The notes beneath the pieces are model-generated. The model had not been told where the DNA came from, made no database searches, and saw nothing but the letters and a program-made list of their open reading frames with translations. A stretch of DNA of 64,000 nucleotides from Bacteroidota bacterium. Its GTDB lineage: Bacteria; Bacteroidota; Bacteroidia; Bacteroidales; FEN-979. The translations under genes and the position numbers were made by a program. This document shows positions 25,261 through 35,316 of the stretch, one piece after another. The stretch lies in assembly GCA_026391355.1 (NCBI GenBank), contig JAPLDH010000033.1, positions 25,254 through 89,253 of the forward strand, given 5' to 3'. The first letter of the stretch is position 1; the number at the start of each line of letters is the position of its first letter.

Positions 25261-27618
25261 TTATTTTTCTATGACAATCCGCTGGTTAACAGTGGAATTT
25301 CCAAAAGTGAGACGAACGATATATATACCTCTGCCAATACTTGACAGCGAAATTTCTTTTTCATTCTCACCTTTTAAAAGGCCAAACTGTTTCTCCATAA
25401 CTATTTTACCTATGAAATCAATCAGTGTGAATTGAACTGATCTGGATTCCCTGGAATCAAGTTTGATAAAAATCCTGTTCGTTGCCGGATTTGGATACAT
25501 GGTTATGGATGTGATACCATTCTCCTCAATTCCAATTGTGTTCAGCGTAGTAAATGACCATACTGCACTCCATGCACTGGTATCAGCTGCTCCCCCGGTG
25601 CCTGCAAACTCACGCATCCTCCAATAGTATGTTTTGAGTGGTAATAATTTCTTCAACACCTGGTATTTAACCTCAGTTGATGTTGGTTTTACTGAAACAA
25701 TTGGATTGGTGAAGGCAGTGGTAGAGTCTAATTGTAATTGATATTGTTCAATCCCCGTTTGTTTATTCCATTCCAGCAACGGTTTTAAATCTACATTTGT
25801 AGCTTCGTTTGCGGGTGACTTAAGAATGACTGAATTGTAAGTAGTGAAGTTAAAAGGAATACTCCAGTTTGATGTGTCTGAAATGTGTCTTGCACTCACT
25901 TTCCAGTAATATTTTGTACCAAATCCCAGATAGGCAGCGGGAATACCCATTGTGTCAATTTCAGAAGCAAAAACGAGATCAGTGAAGCCTATATCCCTGG
26001 CAATCTGATAACGGTAAGCCAGGATACCTGTAATCTTGGTCCATTGCAAAATGACATCAAGGGTTTGATTAACAGCATTATTAATAGGTGTTGACAGGGT
26101 TGGAGCCGCAAGCACCCTGAAGTTCCAGGGTGTACCGGCTGTAGTCGTAATAATAATGGTACCACCTTTACCCACAGCAGTTCCCGTATTTACATTGATA
26201 AAACTGATTGAGTTCAGGTCATTTGAAACACCCGATACAAGCGGGAACCAGTAAAGACCCCCGTTGATCGTTTTTAACAAGGTACCATTTGCTCCTGCAA
26301 TATATCCGTTTTTGGAATCAGGCAGATATACTGCCATAAGATCATTTGTAGTGCCCGACGGAATTGTTGTCCAGGTAGTACCCCCATTTGTCGTTCTCAG
26401 GATCGTTCCTGTTTTTCCAACAGCAATCCCATAAGTGAGGGAATTGAAATAAACACACGTAAGGTCCTTTGTTGTACCACTGGTTTGTGCTTGCCAGTTT
26501 GATGCAGTATCAGAAGTTGTAAGGATGGTCCCTGCAACACCAACAGTGAATCCTGTGGCTGGTTTTGGAAAATGGATGGAGAGCAGTGCATTGGTCGTTC
26601 CTGAAGTTTTTGCTGTCCAGGTTGTATCGGCATTAACAGTTTTAAGGATTATTCCATTATCTCCTACCGCAACACCAACATTTGCAGAGATAACATAAAC
26701 TGAGTGCAGATTCTGGGTAACTCCGCTTGTCAATGTGGACCAGGCTGAACCTTTACCCTTGAGAATCGTACCTGCATCTCCGACTGCAAGACCTAATGAG
26801 GTATTGAAAAAATGAAGACCATTGAGATTGTTGGTAGTCCCGCTTGTTTGACTTGCCCAGGTTGTTCCACTGTTTGTAGTTTTCAGAATTGTGCCTGATT
26901 TGCCAATGGCATAACCGGTATTGGCATCAATCATTTGATTTTTATTCAAATCGTTCGCTGTTAAACTTTTCTGTTTCACCCAAACATAAGGAAACCCGGA
27001 TGAACCGGTTGAATGCCTGGCTTTAACCCGCCAATAATAACTCGTACCAAAACGAAGATTCTGGTTGGTAAATGAAAATGTACTGCTGTTTACACTCCCA
27101 CTCACGAGTAAAGGACTTGTGAACATCGTGGTCGTATCAATCTGGTAATCGTAGTTTGTAACTCCTGTAATCGCTACATTGGAAATGGTAGAGTTCCAGG
27201 TAATTGTGGCATTTGGATTTTGTGCAGTATCATTTAATGCGGGTTTATTGAATTCAAGTGAATTGAAAACAGTAAACGACCTTACCGGCGACCAGTAAGA
27301 AGTGTCTCCGTTATCAATTGCCCGCACTTTCCAATAATACATAACCCCAAACATCAGGTTCCGGGTTTTATAACCGGCCAATAATGTCTGAATGGTATCA
27401 ACTTTCAAGGTGGAGGAAAAAGTTGAAGACGTATCCAAAACAACTTCATATTGAAGATTTAAACTTCCCGTTATTGCATACCAGGAGAGAGAAACATTTG
27501 GCATCTGGTTTATTGCACCATTATCAGGCGCTTTAGGGATAGGTGTATAAACCCTTTGCTGAGCCATGATGCTATATACAGCGATCAACAGGAAGAACGT
27601 AATAAAGTATTTTTTCAT
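25261..27618 (-). CDS. Secreted protein with fibronectin III-like domains, YCF48-type propeller and T9SS type A sorting tail
   Basis: 785 residues. A signal peptide ends at SIMAQQ. About two fibronectin III-like domains (residues 20-210, each with YWKVRA or YWRVKA strands) precede some seven repeats of about 42 residues with the pattern SGTT-N-L-x-x-V...GxAVGxxGTILKTTxxGxxW (residues 215-490), which resemble YCF48/BNR propeller blades. Two more fibronectin-like domains follow to about 690. The last 80 residues (MYPNPATNRIFIKL ... GRGIYIVRL ... IVIEK) are a T9SS type A sorting domain, so the protein is exported and anchored or released at the cell surface. It follows a second propeller protein by 61 bases. 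Confidence 0.9.
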   Translation of the reverse strand: MKKYFITFFLLIAVYSIMAQQRVYTPIPKAPDNGAINQMPNVSLSWYAITGSLNLQYEVVLDTSSTFSSTLKVDTIQTLLAGYKTRNLMFGVMYYWKVRAIDNGDTSYWSPVRSFTVFNSLEFNKPALNDTAQNPNATITWNSTISNVAITGVTNYDYQIDTTTMFTSPLLVSGSVNSSTFSFTNQNLRFGTSYYWRVKARHSTGSSGFPYVWVKQKSLTANDLNKNQMIDANTGYAIGKSGTILKTTNSGTTWASQTSGTTNNLNGLHFFNTSLGLAVGDAGTILKGKGSAWSTLTSGVTQNLHSVYVISANVGVAVGDNGIILKTVNADTTWTAKTSGTTNALLSIHFPKPATGFTVGVAGTILTTSDTASNWQAQTSGTTKDLTCVYFNSLTYGIAVGKTGTILRTTNGGTTWTTIPSGTTNDLMAVYLPDSKNGYIAGANGTLLKTINGGLYWFPLVSGVSNDLNSISFINVNTGTAVGKGGTIIITTTAGTPWNFRVLAAPTLSTPINNAVNQTLDVILQWTKITGILAYRYQIARDIGFTDLVFASEIDTMGIPAAYLGFGTKYYWKVSARHISDTSNWSIPFNFTTYNSVILKSPANEATNVDLKPLLEWNKQTGIEQYQLQLDSTTAFTNPIVSVKPTSTEVKYQVLKKLLPLKTYYWRMREFAGTGGAADTSAWSAVWSFTTLNTIGIEENGITSITMYPNPATNRIFIKLDSRESRSVQFTLIDFIGKIVMEKQFGLLKGENEKEISLSSIGRGIYIVRLTFGNSTVNQRIVIEK

Positions 27619-27679
27619 ATTATGCAGTTTTATGATAACTCTTCGATTGTTCTCTATTCATTAATAATTCTTGAAAACT

Positions 27680-30508
27680 TTATTTTATTTTAACCACCTT
27701 GCCAAGGCTGTTATTGATACGGATGATATAGGTTCCATCCGGCAATGTTCCCAGGTTCAGTTTTAGGCTATGGTCTCCTGCCTGCTGATTGCCGAAAGAT
27801 ATAGTTTGAAGCAGGTTTCCGGTAAGGTCAAACACGTTTGCTGTTACATTCGCAGGTTTTTCCACTGTATAGGAAACTGTTATCATATTCCTTGCAGGAT
27901 TTGGTTGTATTTGAATTTCTCCGCTTGTAGCATTAACAACTGGTCCCGGATCAATTCCAAGTGGTGAATAATAAGTTGTATCCATGAAAAATCCACGGCC
28001 ATAAGTCGATAGATAAATAACCCCATAATTTTCAATTGGATAATAATTAATGGTTTGCTGCTTTATCTGGGTGACCGGTACATTGCCAATCCCTGTGTTG
28101 GTTGCCGTCCAAACAGGATCTGTAGCAGAAATATCGTCAGTTGAGTAAACACCAAAATCAGTTCCTAAAAGGACCCTGTTATGATTATTAACTTCAATCA
28201 ATCCTGAATAGACCGGCATGAATGGTAAATTGCCTTGTACCGGACGGAATGTCGGTAGTGAATCGAGGGCATTTTCTGTTATGTAGACATAATTGTCATT
28301 ACCATAGTTACCAAGTGTTACCAACATTAGATTATCATTGTCGGGGGAGATCTTTACTGAAGTTATATAACGGTTCAGCAGGAATGGAAATACGGTTCCA
28401 TCAAATGCTTCTGTTGCCACAATACAGGTCGGATTGTTAACATCAGCCGTTGCAGAATCATGTGCAAGGGCAAGATTGGATACCCGGTAAAGATTTCCGT
28501 TTCCTGCCCCAACCCACATATAATTTCCATCTTTTGAAACATCTATACAAGTTATTGCATCATTTCCACCATGGGTAGTACTTGCCACCTTAAACCACTT
28601 TGGATCAACAGAAAACCTGAGAGCATCCTTTGTCATAAAAATTCCTTCCTTGGAATCAGAACCTCCGAATCCTCCAAAAATATAGAACCTCGACTGAACA
28701 ATGTCCTTGACCATAATGCTGTCTCCCAATGGAATTGAGTCAGGAGTAATATATGTAAATGGAAATTTTGAATTCTTGCTTTCAATAATAATTGTAGAAT
28801 TTGCAGAAACAGCATGGTCGCGGGCATAAAATTTTACAGAATCCCGGCTCGTTTCGAAGTTAAAGTTTTCATATAGATAAATCGGTATATACGGTACCTT
28901 CATCGTAGCAATTGAATCGGCTCCTGAACCAAGAAATGTAGGAGAAACCGTGACTCCAAGGTTTTCACTACGATAGAATGGAGGATTCTCAGGCGTTTTG
29001 GAAAAAATAATTATGGCAGGATCGATCATTGACCAGGCACAATTGCCACCTGTACCATTATAAACCTGGGTCCCGTTCATCGGTTCATTGACCTGGTAAG
29101 GGCCTATGATCTGTGTTCCTATGCTCATCCCACCACCCATCACGTAATTTTTCAATCTTCCAATGGCAATTGAATTGAACTGAGAAGTATTGTAATTTTT
29201 TATAACTGTCTGAAAATAAATAACATCAGGCAGAACGTGGCCAATGGTTATACCACCATCGGACGCGATGGCAAATTCAGTAGGGTCATTTGGATTGAAC
29301 AGATAATTATGATGATTATACGGAACATACATTGGAAATAATGGTGAGAAAAAGCCAAATGATACTTGTTCCCAGCTATAATTTCCAGATTCAGCATATT
29401 TCTTTCCATGCCACATATTTTCACCTCCTACTAAAAGTTCATCGGGGTTATTGGGAAATACAACCAGGGTATTGGTGTAGCAACCATTGGAGAAAAATGG
29501 TTCAAACGTGGAATTAGCAGGGAAAATGATAGTCCAGGTTAAGCCCTTATCGCCAGATTTGTAAACATTTAATAATTTTTTATCACCATTCAGAACAGTG
29601 GCATACATCACATTGGCATCGGAAGGAGCAATGGCAAATTCAATCCCTCCGACCAGAGCAGGGGCAGGAAGAGTTGTGTCTGTTCCGGTTGATATATTGA
29701 CCAGGTTATTCAGGTCACCGGCAACAGCAAGATATGCTGTGTTATCTACAACGGCAAGAATCGATCCCTCTGGTCCAATTTCAACTTCAGTTGCATTGCC
29801 GGTCAGAATGGTTGTCCAGTCATCTCCGTTATCGGAATATTTTAATCCGGTATTAGTGGCTGCAAAAATTCGTGAATTCAGTTTGTTTATGGCAAGTTTG
29901 GTGATGTAAGCCCAATCTGAAGTAACGTCATTGAAAACCGGTTGAGTACTGGTTATTGACTGAAAATTTTCACCATCGGTTGAACGATACAACCCGGTAC
30001 CGATATTCTGATTATTTCCGCAATAAGTTTCTCCGGTACCCGCATAAATAGTCCCATTGGCAGTCTGAACCAGTGAGGTAACCCGTAATACTTCATTACT
30101 CTGGGTATTTTGTTGGTGCCAGGTAAGTCCATTATTTGTTGATTTCCAAATACCTCCGGTTACAGCACCCGCATATATTGCTCCGGAAGCATTCTTATTG
30201 TCATACAATATTGCACGCGTTCTCCCTGCAGCATTGTTTGGCCCGATCTCGATCCAGTTCAGATTCAGGCCGGAAGTACTTTTAGTGCTGTTCAAATGCT
30301 GAATCTGTTCTTTCGCTTTTAAAATATCCCTGGGATCAAGCTTGCCGCTAAGCTGATTACATTTCATTCTGTATAATTGATCATCGGAAGGATTGGCAGG
30401 GTTGTTGAGAACCCCGGAATTCCCGGCCAATGCTGACCATGATGAGAAAAGAAATGCAAAACCAACAGATAGTGTAAGTAAGCCAAATGGTAAAAATCTA
30501 TTTTTCAT
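27680..30508 (-). CDS. Secreted sortilin/BNR-type propeller protein with T9SS type A sorting tail
   Basis: 942 residues. A signal peptide ends near SALAGN. Much of the protein is BNR/VPS10-like propeller sequence: AVTGGIWKSTNNGLTWHQ, GTGLYRSTDGENF, TGLKYSDNGDDWTT, VYKSGDKGLTWTI and a late LLGTDFGVYSTDDI, the Asp-box style S-x-D-x-G-x-x-W turns. The C-terminal 80 residues (IQPNPARNMITVSY ... LPDGTYIIRI ... GKVVKIK) are a T9SS type A domain. It resembles large secreted glycosyl-hydrolase-like proteins of Bacteroidota with no obvious catalytic site. It is downstream of batE by 136 bases on the same strand and probably has its own promoter. Confidence 0.88.
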   Translation of the reverse strand: MKNRFLPFGLLTLSVGFAFLFSSWSALAGNSGVLNNPANPSDDQLYRMKCNQLSGKLDPRDILKAKEQIQHLNSTKSTSGLNLNWIEIGPNNAAGRTRAILYDNKNASGAIYAGAVTGGIWKSTNNGLTWHQQNTQSNEVLRVTSLVQTANGTIYAGTGETYCGNNQNIGTGLYRSTDGENFQSITSTQPVFNDVTSDWAYITKLAINKLNSRIFAATNTGLKYSDNGDDWTTILTGNATEVEIGPEGSILAVVDNTAYLAVAGDLNNLVNISTGTDTTLPAPALVGGIEFAIAPSDANVMYATVLNGDKKLLNVYKSGDKGLTWTIIFPANSTFEPFFSNGCYTNTLVVFPNNPDELLVGGENMWHGKKYAESGNYSWEQVSFGFFSPLFPMYVPYNHHNYLFNPNDPTEFAIASDGGITIGHVLPDVIYFQTVIKNYNTSQFNSIAIGRLKNYVMGGGMSIGTQIIGPYQVNEPMNGTQVYNGTGGNCAWSMIDPAIIIFSKTPENPPFYRSENLGVTVSPTFLGSGADSIATMKVPYIPIYLYENFNFETSRDSVKFYARDHAVSANSTIIIESKNSKFPFTYITPDSIPLGDSIMVKDIVQSRFYIFGGFGGSDSKEGIFMTKDALRFSVDPKWFKVASTTHGGNDAITCIDVSKDGNYMWVGAGNGNLYRVSNLALAHDSATADVNNPTCIVATEAFDGTVFPFLLNRYITSVKISPDNDNLMLVTLGNYGNDNYVYITENALDSLPTFRPVQGNLPFMPVYSGLIEVNNHNRVLLGTDFGVYSTDDISATDPVWTATNTGIGNVPVTQIKQQTINYYPIENYGVIYLSTYGRGFFMDTTYYSPLGIDPGPVVNATSGEIQIQPNPARNMITVSYTVEKPANVTANVFDLTGNLLQTISFGNQQAGDHSLKLNLGTLPDGTYIIRINNSLGKVVKIK

Positions 30509-30644
30509 ACTGTTTGATTTAATAATTAACTCCTTTTACGATATGCAAACGCAGGAAAATCAAGATAAATAAATTTAAATACGGATTACAATTAATCCAA
30601 CAAATATAAAGGAAAATCTTAATTCTGCAAAAAAAAACAGAAAT

Positions 30645-31400
30645 TTAGATTCGCTCCAATGTGGATAGAGGAAGCCAGCCAACACTACCATTCGCAATCC
30701 TTATTTCGTACCAGATACCGATCTGGTCGATCAACTGCACTTTGGTTCCTTCATGAAGGACAAACAGGTCAATGCTTTTATCGTCGGGAGAGCTTTTAAT
30801 TGTTACGGTAGGAGTAAAAATGATCGCCTCATCCTGACTTTGGATTACCTGATAATTTTGGTAAGCAAACAGAAAAGAAAAAAATGACAATACAAAAAGA
30901 GTAATCCCTAACCAGAATCCTGTCTTTCTGATAAACAAAACTCTTGAAATAAAATAGAAAGCAGCACACACGAGCGACAAAATGAAAATCCCTACACCAA
31001 CCTTTGCCCAAACATCTGCTGAGCATTGGGTGACTAGTGAATGGTACCATCGTTTATAGAACAATTCCGGAATTGGCTCAATTTTGTCGGCAATTTTTCC
31101 ATTTGCAACTTTCAGATTGAAAGTGTAATCAGGATTCCCTGGATCATGCTTTATTGCTTTTTCATAATAGAGTATGGCTGAAGTAAAATCATTCATCTTA
31201 TAGCTGGTGTTGCCGATATTATAATATAGATCGGCTGATTCATACCCGCTCTTCAGCACCTGTTTATATAAGTCAAGTGCATTGTTGTATAATCCATCCG
31301 CGTAAGCTTTATTTGCCTGAGAAATAATAGCCTGATTATCAATAGCAAAAATAAATGTACAAAAAAACAACAATCCGGATATCAATACCACTCTTTTCAT
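30645..31400 (-). CDS. batE: BatE: TPR and SH3-like membrane protein
   Basis: 251 residues. An N-terminal signal or anchor is followed by two to three TPR units (ANKAYADGLYNNALDLYKQVL, ADLYYNIGNTSYKMNDFTSAILYYEKAI), then two membrane spans around residues 130-185 and a C-terminal SH3b-like part with TVTIKSSPDDKS and WYEIRIANGSVGWLP. This order is that of BatE in Bacteroides Bat operons. It is the last gene of the minus-strand series moxR to batE. The operon was linked to aerotolerance in Bacteroides fragilis; the molecular role of BatE is not established. Confidence 0.87.
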   Translation of the reverse strand: MKRVVLISGLLFFCTFIFAIDNQAIISQANKAYADGLYNNALDLYKQVLKSGYESADLYYNIGNTSYKMNDFTSAILYYEKAIKHDPGNPDYTFNLKVANGKIADKIEPIPELFYKRWYHSLVTQCSADVWAKVGVGIFILSLVCAAFYFISRVLFIRKTGFWLGITLFVLSFFSFLFAYQNYQVIQSQDEAIIFTPTVTIKSSPDDKSIDLFVLHEGTKVQLIDQIGIWYEIRIANGSVGWLPLSTLERI

Positions 31401-31489
31401 ATTTCCATTTTCATTTCATAGAAGGCAAATTTATTCCACAGGCTATTAAAGGATCTCCAATCTTGTTATCTTCCTGGAAATTTTGAAAA

Positions 31490-33364
31490 TTACCTGAGTT
31501 CTCTTTCACTTTTAGTAATTACATCCAATGCTTCATTATAAATTTTATCCATGATGATGGATTTTTCTCCAGGAGCAAACCTGGCAAACTCAGTATTATT
31601 AAGCGTTTCAATGAATTGCCTGGTAATTTCTTCATTGACATTCCTGGATGACAACGCCTGGGACACAGAATCCATGGACAGTTCAGAAAGCGGAATACTG
31701 AATTTATCACTCAGATAGCCCCAAACAGCCTGTGAAATTTCCTCGTAGAACTCCTGTTCCCTGTTTGCTTTAAGTGAATTTTGCGCTTTTTTTAACCGTT
31801 TCCTGGCAACCTTTGTGGCCTTCCTGTTTTTCATAAGCAGCAAATCACTCCGTTTTTCAGTTTGCTTCCTCCAGATGATGATCAGCGTCATAAACAGCAA
31901 CACCGGAATCAGCAATGACAGGTAGAAAACCAGAGAGCCAAAATAATAAACACCGATTTTAGTCAACCGGATCGATTGATTTTTAATAAAACGGATATCA
32001 CTGCCAATGTATTTAATTTCCTCCTTCCCTTGCCCGGAATAAGTGACAGTTTGGGATTCTCCGGTTCCTTTTTCAACGTCAAAGACATATTCCGGACTGG
32101 TAAGGGTTATATACTTTTTCCTGTTCAGATCAAAATAGGAGAAACTGATCGGTTTGATCTTAAATTTCCCTGGTTTTCTGGGCACAACAAGGTATTCAAA
32201 AGTCTGGCTCCCGGTTATACCAGATGAAGTGGTTTTAATATCGCTTGAGACCTTAGGATCATATGCATCAAAATCCGGAGGGAAACCAACATTCATCTTA
32301 TCGACAAGTTGGATATTGCCTTCCCCTGAAACCACGCATTTCAGGTTGATGGGGTCATTGGTCTTGAGATGGGTTTTATCCACTTCTGTTCTAAAAGTAA
32401 AACTTCCAACGGCTCCGCTGAAATCTGCCGGTTTATCATTGCCTGGTAAAGGCCGGACATTGATTACCACCGGGTTTGATTTAAGGTTTTTCTCAACCGA
32501 TGCAACTGAATTGTTGAAAAAAGGATCGTTGAAAAAGTCATCAAAGAAAGGATCACCTGATCGCTGTCGTGATTGCTTTTTAAGCTGGGCAATACATTCA
32601 ACCTCAAGTGGATCAATAACAAGTCTGCCACTCTTAAGCGGGAAAAGGACGATCTTGCGGATATCGGCAACTACATATGGTTGTCCGTCAATTGTTTGAT
32701 TATACTGATTGAATTTCTCGTTTTCCTTGGAAAGGTTCTGAGACCAAAATCCGGGGAAAGAGGAGATTTTGTTAATGGTAATCTGCTGGATAGGAACTTT
32801 TGTGAATAGTTTATAGGTTACTATTATTCCTTCTCCCTGAATTGGATTGGCCTCGCTGACCAATGCTTTCAGATATACATCATTTGAACCCATCTGGACA
32901 GCGCCTCCCTGATTCTGTGAAGAACCTCCACCGGTATTGTTTCTTTGGGGAGATGAAGGATTTTGCCCGTAAGTCGATCCTTTAACGACTTTAATGCTAA
33001 TTGGATTCGAATGAAATACTTTGTTATTCACAGAAATGGCAGCAGCAGGAATGGTAAAACTACCCTCCTTAACTGCCTGAAGAATAAATGTATATGAATT
33101 AGAAACCGTCATGGAGGTGCGCCCGTTGATCATTCGGATGTTAGAGGAAGTAGAGGAATTGGGACCGGAAATAATACTAAAATTACTCAGATTAGGCCCT
33201 TTGAAATTTAAACCCTGTGCATTGACAGAATAAATTAAGCTAAAGCTCTCCCCTATTGCAACCTCTTGTTTTGCAGAGCCGGTAAATTCGATATCCTGTG
33301 CGATTACCGCTCTGATTGACAGATAGATCAATGCAACAATGATGTTAACAATTTTCCACGACAT
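31490..33364 (-). CDS. batD: BatD: oxygen-tolerance protein
   Basis: 624 residues. Signal peptide, then a series of Ig-like periplasmic domains (QEVAIGESFSLIYSVNAQG; EANPIQGEGIIVTYKLFTKVPIQ; DKTHLKTNDPINLKCVVSGEGNI), each starting with the pattern of a binding or scaffold domain, one transmembrane helix near residue 480 and a basic cytoplasmic tail ending in a helical domain. The order and length fit BatD. A linker near residues 135-160 is rich in Gly, Asn, Gln and Ser. It follows batC after a 100-base gap holding nothing recognisable. It probably forms a membrane complex with BatA and BatB. Confidence 0.9.
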   Translation of the reverse strand: MSWKIVNIIVALIYLSIRAVIAQDIEFTGSAKQEVAIGESFSLIYSVNAQGLNFKGPNLSNFSIISGPNSSTSSNIRMINGRTSMTVSNSYTFILQAVKEGSFTIPAAAISVNNKVFHSNPISIKVVKGSTYGQNPSSPQRNNTGGGSSQNQGGAVQMGSNDVYLKALVSEANPIQGEGIIVTYKLFTKVPIQQITINKISSFPGFWSQNLSKENEKFNQYNQTIDGQPYVVADIRKIVLFPLKSGRLVIDPLEVECIAQLKKQSRQRSGDPFFDDFFNDPFFNNSVASVEKNLKSNPVVINVRPLPGNDKPADFSGAVGSFTFRTEVDKTHLKTNDPINLKCVVSGEGNIQLVDKMNVGFPPDFDAYDPKVSSDIKTTSSGITGSQTFEYLVVPRKPGKFKIKPISFSYFDLNRKKYITLTSPEYVFDVEKGTGESQTVTYSGQGKEEIKYIGSDIRFIKNQSIRLTKIGVYYFGSLVFYLSLLIPVLLFMTLIIIWRKQTEKRSDLLLMKNRKATKVARKRLKKAQNSLKANREQEFYEEISQAVWGYLSDKFSIPLSELSMDSVSQALSSRNVNEEITRQFIETLNNTEFARFAPGEKSIIMDKIYNEALDVITKSERELR

Positions 33365-33464
33365 ACGATCAGTTCCTATTATTTCTTTCCAGTGTCATAC
33401 GACCTTGTTTATATTATCATTATTCCCTTCATTCATGCTTCTATAGTCCGTGAAGGCATATTTA

Positions 33465-34235
33465 TTACCAGTCTTTCTCTATTACAATCTGGCTGGAGGT
33501 GTGTTTTTCCTTATTCAGCTTGGCAAGTGTCTTCTTCTCATTATTTTTCAGGGCTTCCAGCATCCTGTCAGCATCTTCTTTACTGATTTTCTTATTCTGG
33601 TCCTGCTGATTTTTATTCTGGGCCTGCTCCTTGTTTTGCTGCTCCTTGTTCTGATCTTTTTTATCTTTCTTATCCTGATTATCCTGATTTTTTTTATTTT
33701 TCTCGTTCTGTTGCTGCTGTTCCTTCTGTTTCCTTAACATCTGCCGCGCATATTCGAGATTATACTTAGTATCCTTATCAGAGGGATTCTTCAATAAAGA
33801 ATTTTCATAAGCTTCAACACTTTTTTCATATTGTTTTGATTCAAGAAATGTGTTGCCCAGATTATGCAGTGCATTGGACTGAATCTTTTTATCCGGATTT
33901 GATTCTGCCAGTGAACCAAAAATACGGGAGGATTCATCCCAGTTTTGCTGTTTATATAATGATGTGCCCAGGTTAAACTGACCTTTATATGAATCCTTTT
34001 TCAATTCAATCGCTTTTCTATAATCCAATTCTGCTTCCTTATATTTACCCTGGTCATACTTTTGATTACCCTGCCGCAGCAGGTGATATTCTTTCTGGGC
34101 AACAGAGGATGAAGTGAAAACCATCAAAATTGAGCATGTCATGATTGTGAAATGGAATCTGAACGTGCGCTGAAGGAACTGAAGAAACCTGTATTCTGCC
34201 GTCATTAATTTATTTATTATAATTACATATATCAA
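33465..34235 (-). CDS. batC: BatC: TPR protein
   Basis: 256 residues. A hydrophobic N-terminal segment (IMTCSILMVFTSSSVAQ) acts as a signal or anchor; an upstream-shifted start would shorten it. Three TPR units follow: GNQKYDQGKYKEAELDYRKAI, GQFNLGTSLYKQQNWDESSRIF and NALHNLGNTFLESKQYEKSVEAYENSL. From about residue 165 to 220 it is almost pure Gln, Lys, Asn and Asp, a charged disordered linker. The tail DADRMLEALKNNEKKTLAKL is the usual BatC end. The TPR part probably binds partner Bat proteins. The stop of batB and this start are separated by a single base. Confidence 0.88.
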   Translation of the reverse strand: MIYVIIINKLMTAEYRFLQFLQRTFRFHFTIMTCSILMVFTSSSVAQKEYHLLRQGNQKYDQGKYKEAELDYRKAIELKKDSYKGQFNLGTSLYKQQNWDESSRIFGSLAESNPDKKIQSNALHNLGNTFLESKQYEKSVEAYENSLLKNPSDKDTKYNLEYARQMLRKQKEQQQQNEKNKKNQDNQDKKDKKDQNKEQQNKEQAQNKNQQDQNKKISKEDADRMLEALKNNEKKTLAKLNKEKHTSSQIVIEKDW

Positions 34236-35273
34236 TCAGATAATTTCTTTTTCAAATGGCTTGAACTTACTAAACCATTGATTTTTGCGATCATACACAA
34301 ACAGTTCAAAGATAAGAAAAATAAGGCTGAACGCAATAAAGTACTGAAAACGATCTTCGTAATCAGAAAATTGCTTGGTCTCAATCTCCACTTTCTGGAT
34401 TTTATTAATATCATCAAATATCTTTTCAAGCCCTGTAGATGAATTATTTGCCCTTACGTATATGCCTTTTCCGACGGAAGCAATTTGTTGCAGGATAGTT
34501 TCATCCAGTTTACTTATTATTGTAGTACCATCCCTGTCTTTTTTAAACCCCGTTTGGACATCACCATTGTACACGGGTATCGGTGCGCCTTCCGGAAGTC
34601 CCATTCCAATGGTGTATGTTACAATTCCGGTTTTGCCGGAAGCTTCAACCTGTTCCAGAACTCCACCCTGGTGATCTTCTCCATCGGTAATGATCACGAT
34701 GGCTTTACTCCGGTTACTCTGGCCAAAAGTCCCCATAGCTTTTTCAATTGCGTCGGAGATTGCGGTTCCCTGAACCGGGACACTGTTGGTATTGACAGTT
34801 GCGAGCATCAATTTGGCAGCCGTATAATCGCTGGTAATGGGGAGTTGGATATATGCTTTCCCTGCAAAGAGGATCATTCCGATGCGGTCTCCTTCCAAAC
34901 GGTCGATCAACCTGGAAATATCCTGTTTTGCTCTCTCCAGTCTGCTGGGTTTAATATCCATGGCAAGCATACTATTTGAAACATCAAGGGCAAATACCAG
35001 GTCTATTCCTTTACGATGTACTTTTTCCAGTTTGGATCCTGTTTGAGGTTCAGCCATGGCAATGACGATGAAAGCATATGCAATCATCAGAAGGATGAAC
35101 TTGAACACCGGCTTTCCTGTCGAATAATCAGGCATCAGCTGTTGGAAAACCGTTCGTTCTCCAAAAGCTGCAAGTTTCCTTTTTCTCCAGATGAGAAACA
35201 AAACCAGCATCGTTACCAGAACCGGAATGAGCAGCAAAAGGTAGAAATAATATATATGTGCAAACCTGAACAT
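34236..35273 (-). CDS. batB: BatB: von Willebrand A domain membrane protein
   Basis: 345 residues. Two N-terminal membrane helices, a VWA domain from about residue 90 to 290 and a C-terminal helix. The metal-ion-dependent adhesion site is intact: DVSNSM (DxSxS), GTAISDAIEKA for the Thr, and ITDGEDHQGG for the Asp. It is typical of BatB, which sits in the inner membrane with its VWA domain facing the periplasm or cytoplasm by analogy only. It is 43 bases downstream of batA and similar to it, so the two are an old duplication. Confidence 0.92.
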   Translation of the reverse strand: MFRFAHIYYFYLLLLIPVLVTMLVLFLIWRKRKLAAFGERTVFQQLMPDYSTGKPVFKFILLMIAYAFIVIAMAEPQTGSKLEKVHRKGIDLVFALDVSNSMLAMDIKPSRLERAKQDISRLIDRLEGDRIGMILFAGKAYIQLPITSDYTAAKLMLATVNTNSVPVQGTAISDAIEKAMGTFGQSNRSKAIVIITDGEDHQGGVLEQVEASGKTGIVTYTIGMGLPEGAPIPVYNGDVQTGFKKDRDGTTIISKLDETILQQIASVGKGIYVRANNSSTGLEKIFDDINKIQKVEIETKQFSDYEDRFQYFIAFSLIFLIFELFVYDRKNQWFSKFKPFEKEII

Positions 35274-35316
35274 GAAGTGAGATCAAATTGTCAATAAATG
35301 AATGATTAAAATCGTT

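Noticed and set aside
32154..32699. A plus-strand frame of 181 codons
   Set aside because: It is opposite batD, whose domains are well supported; no family features in the plus frame.
33450..33737. A hydrophobic plus-strand frame rich in Leu, Ile and Phe
   Set aside because: It is the complement of the Lys/Gln-rich linker of BatC, which always looks like a membrane protein in the other frame.
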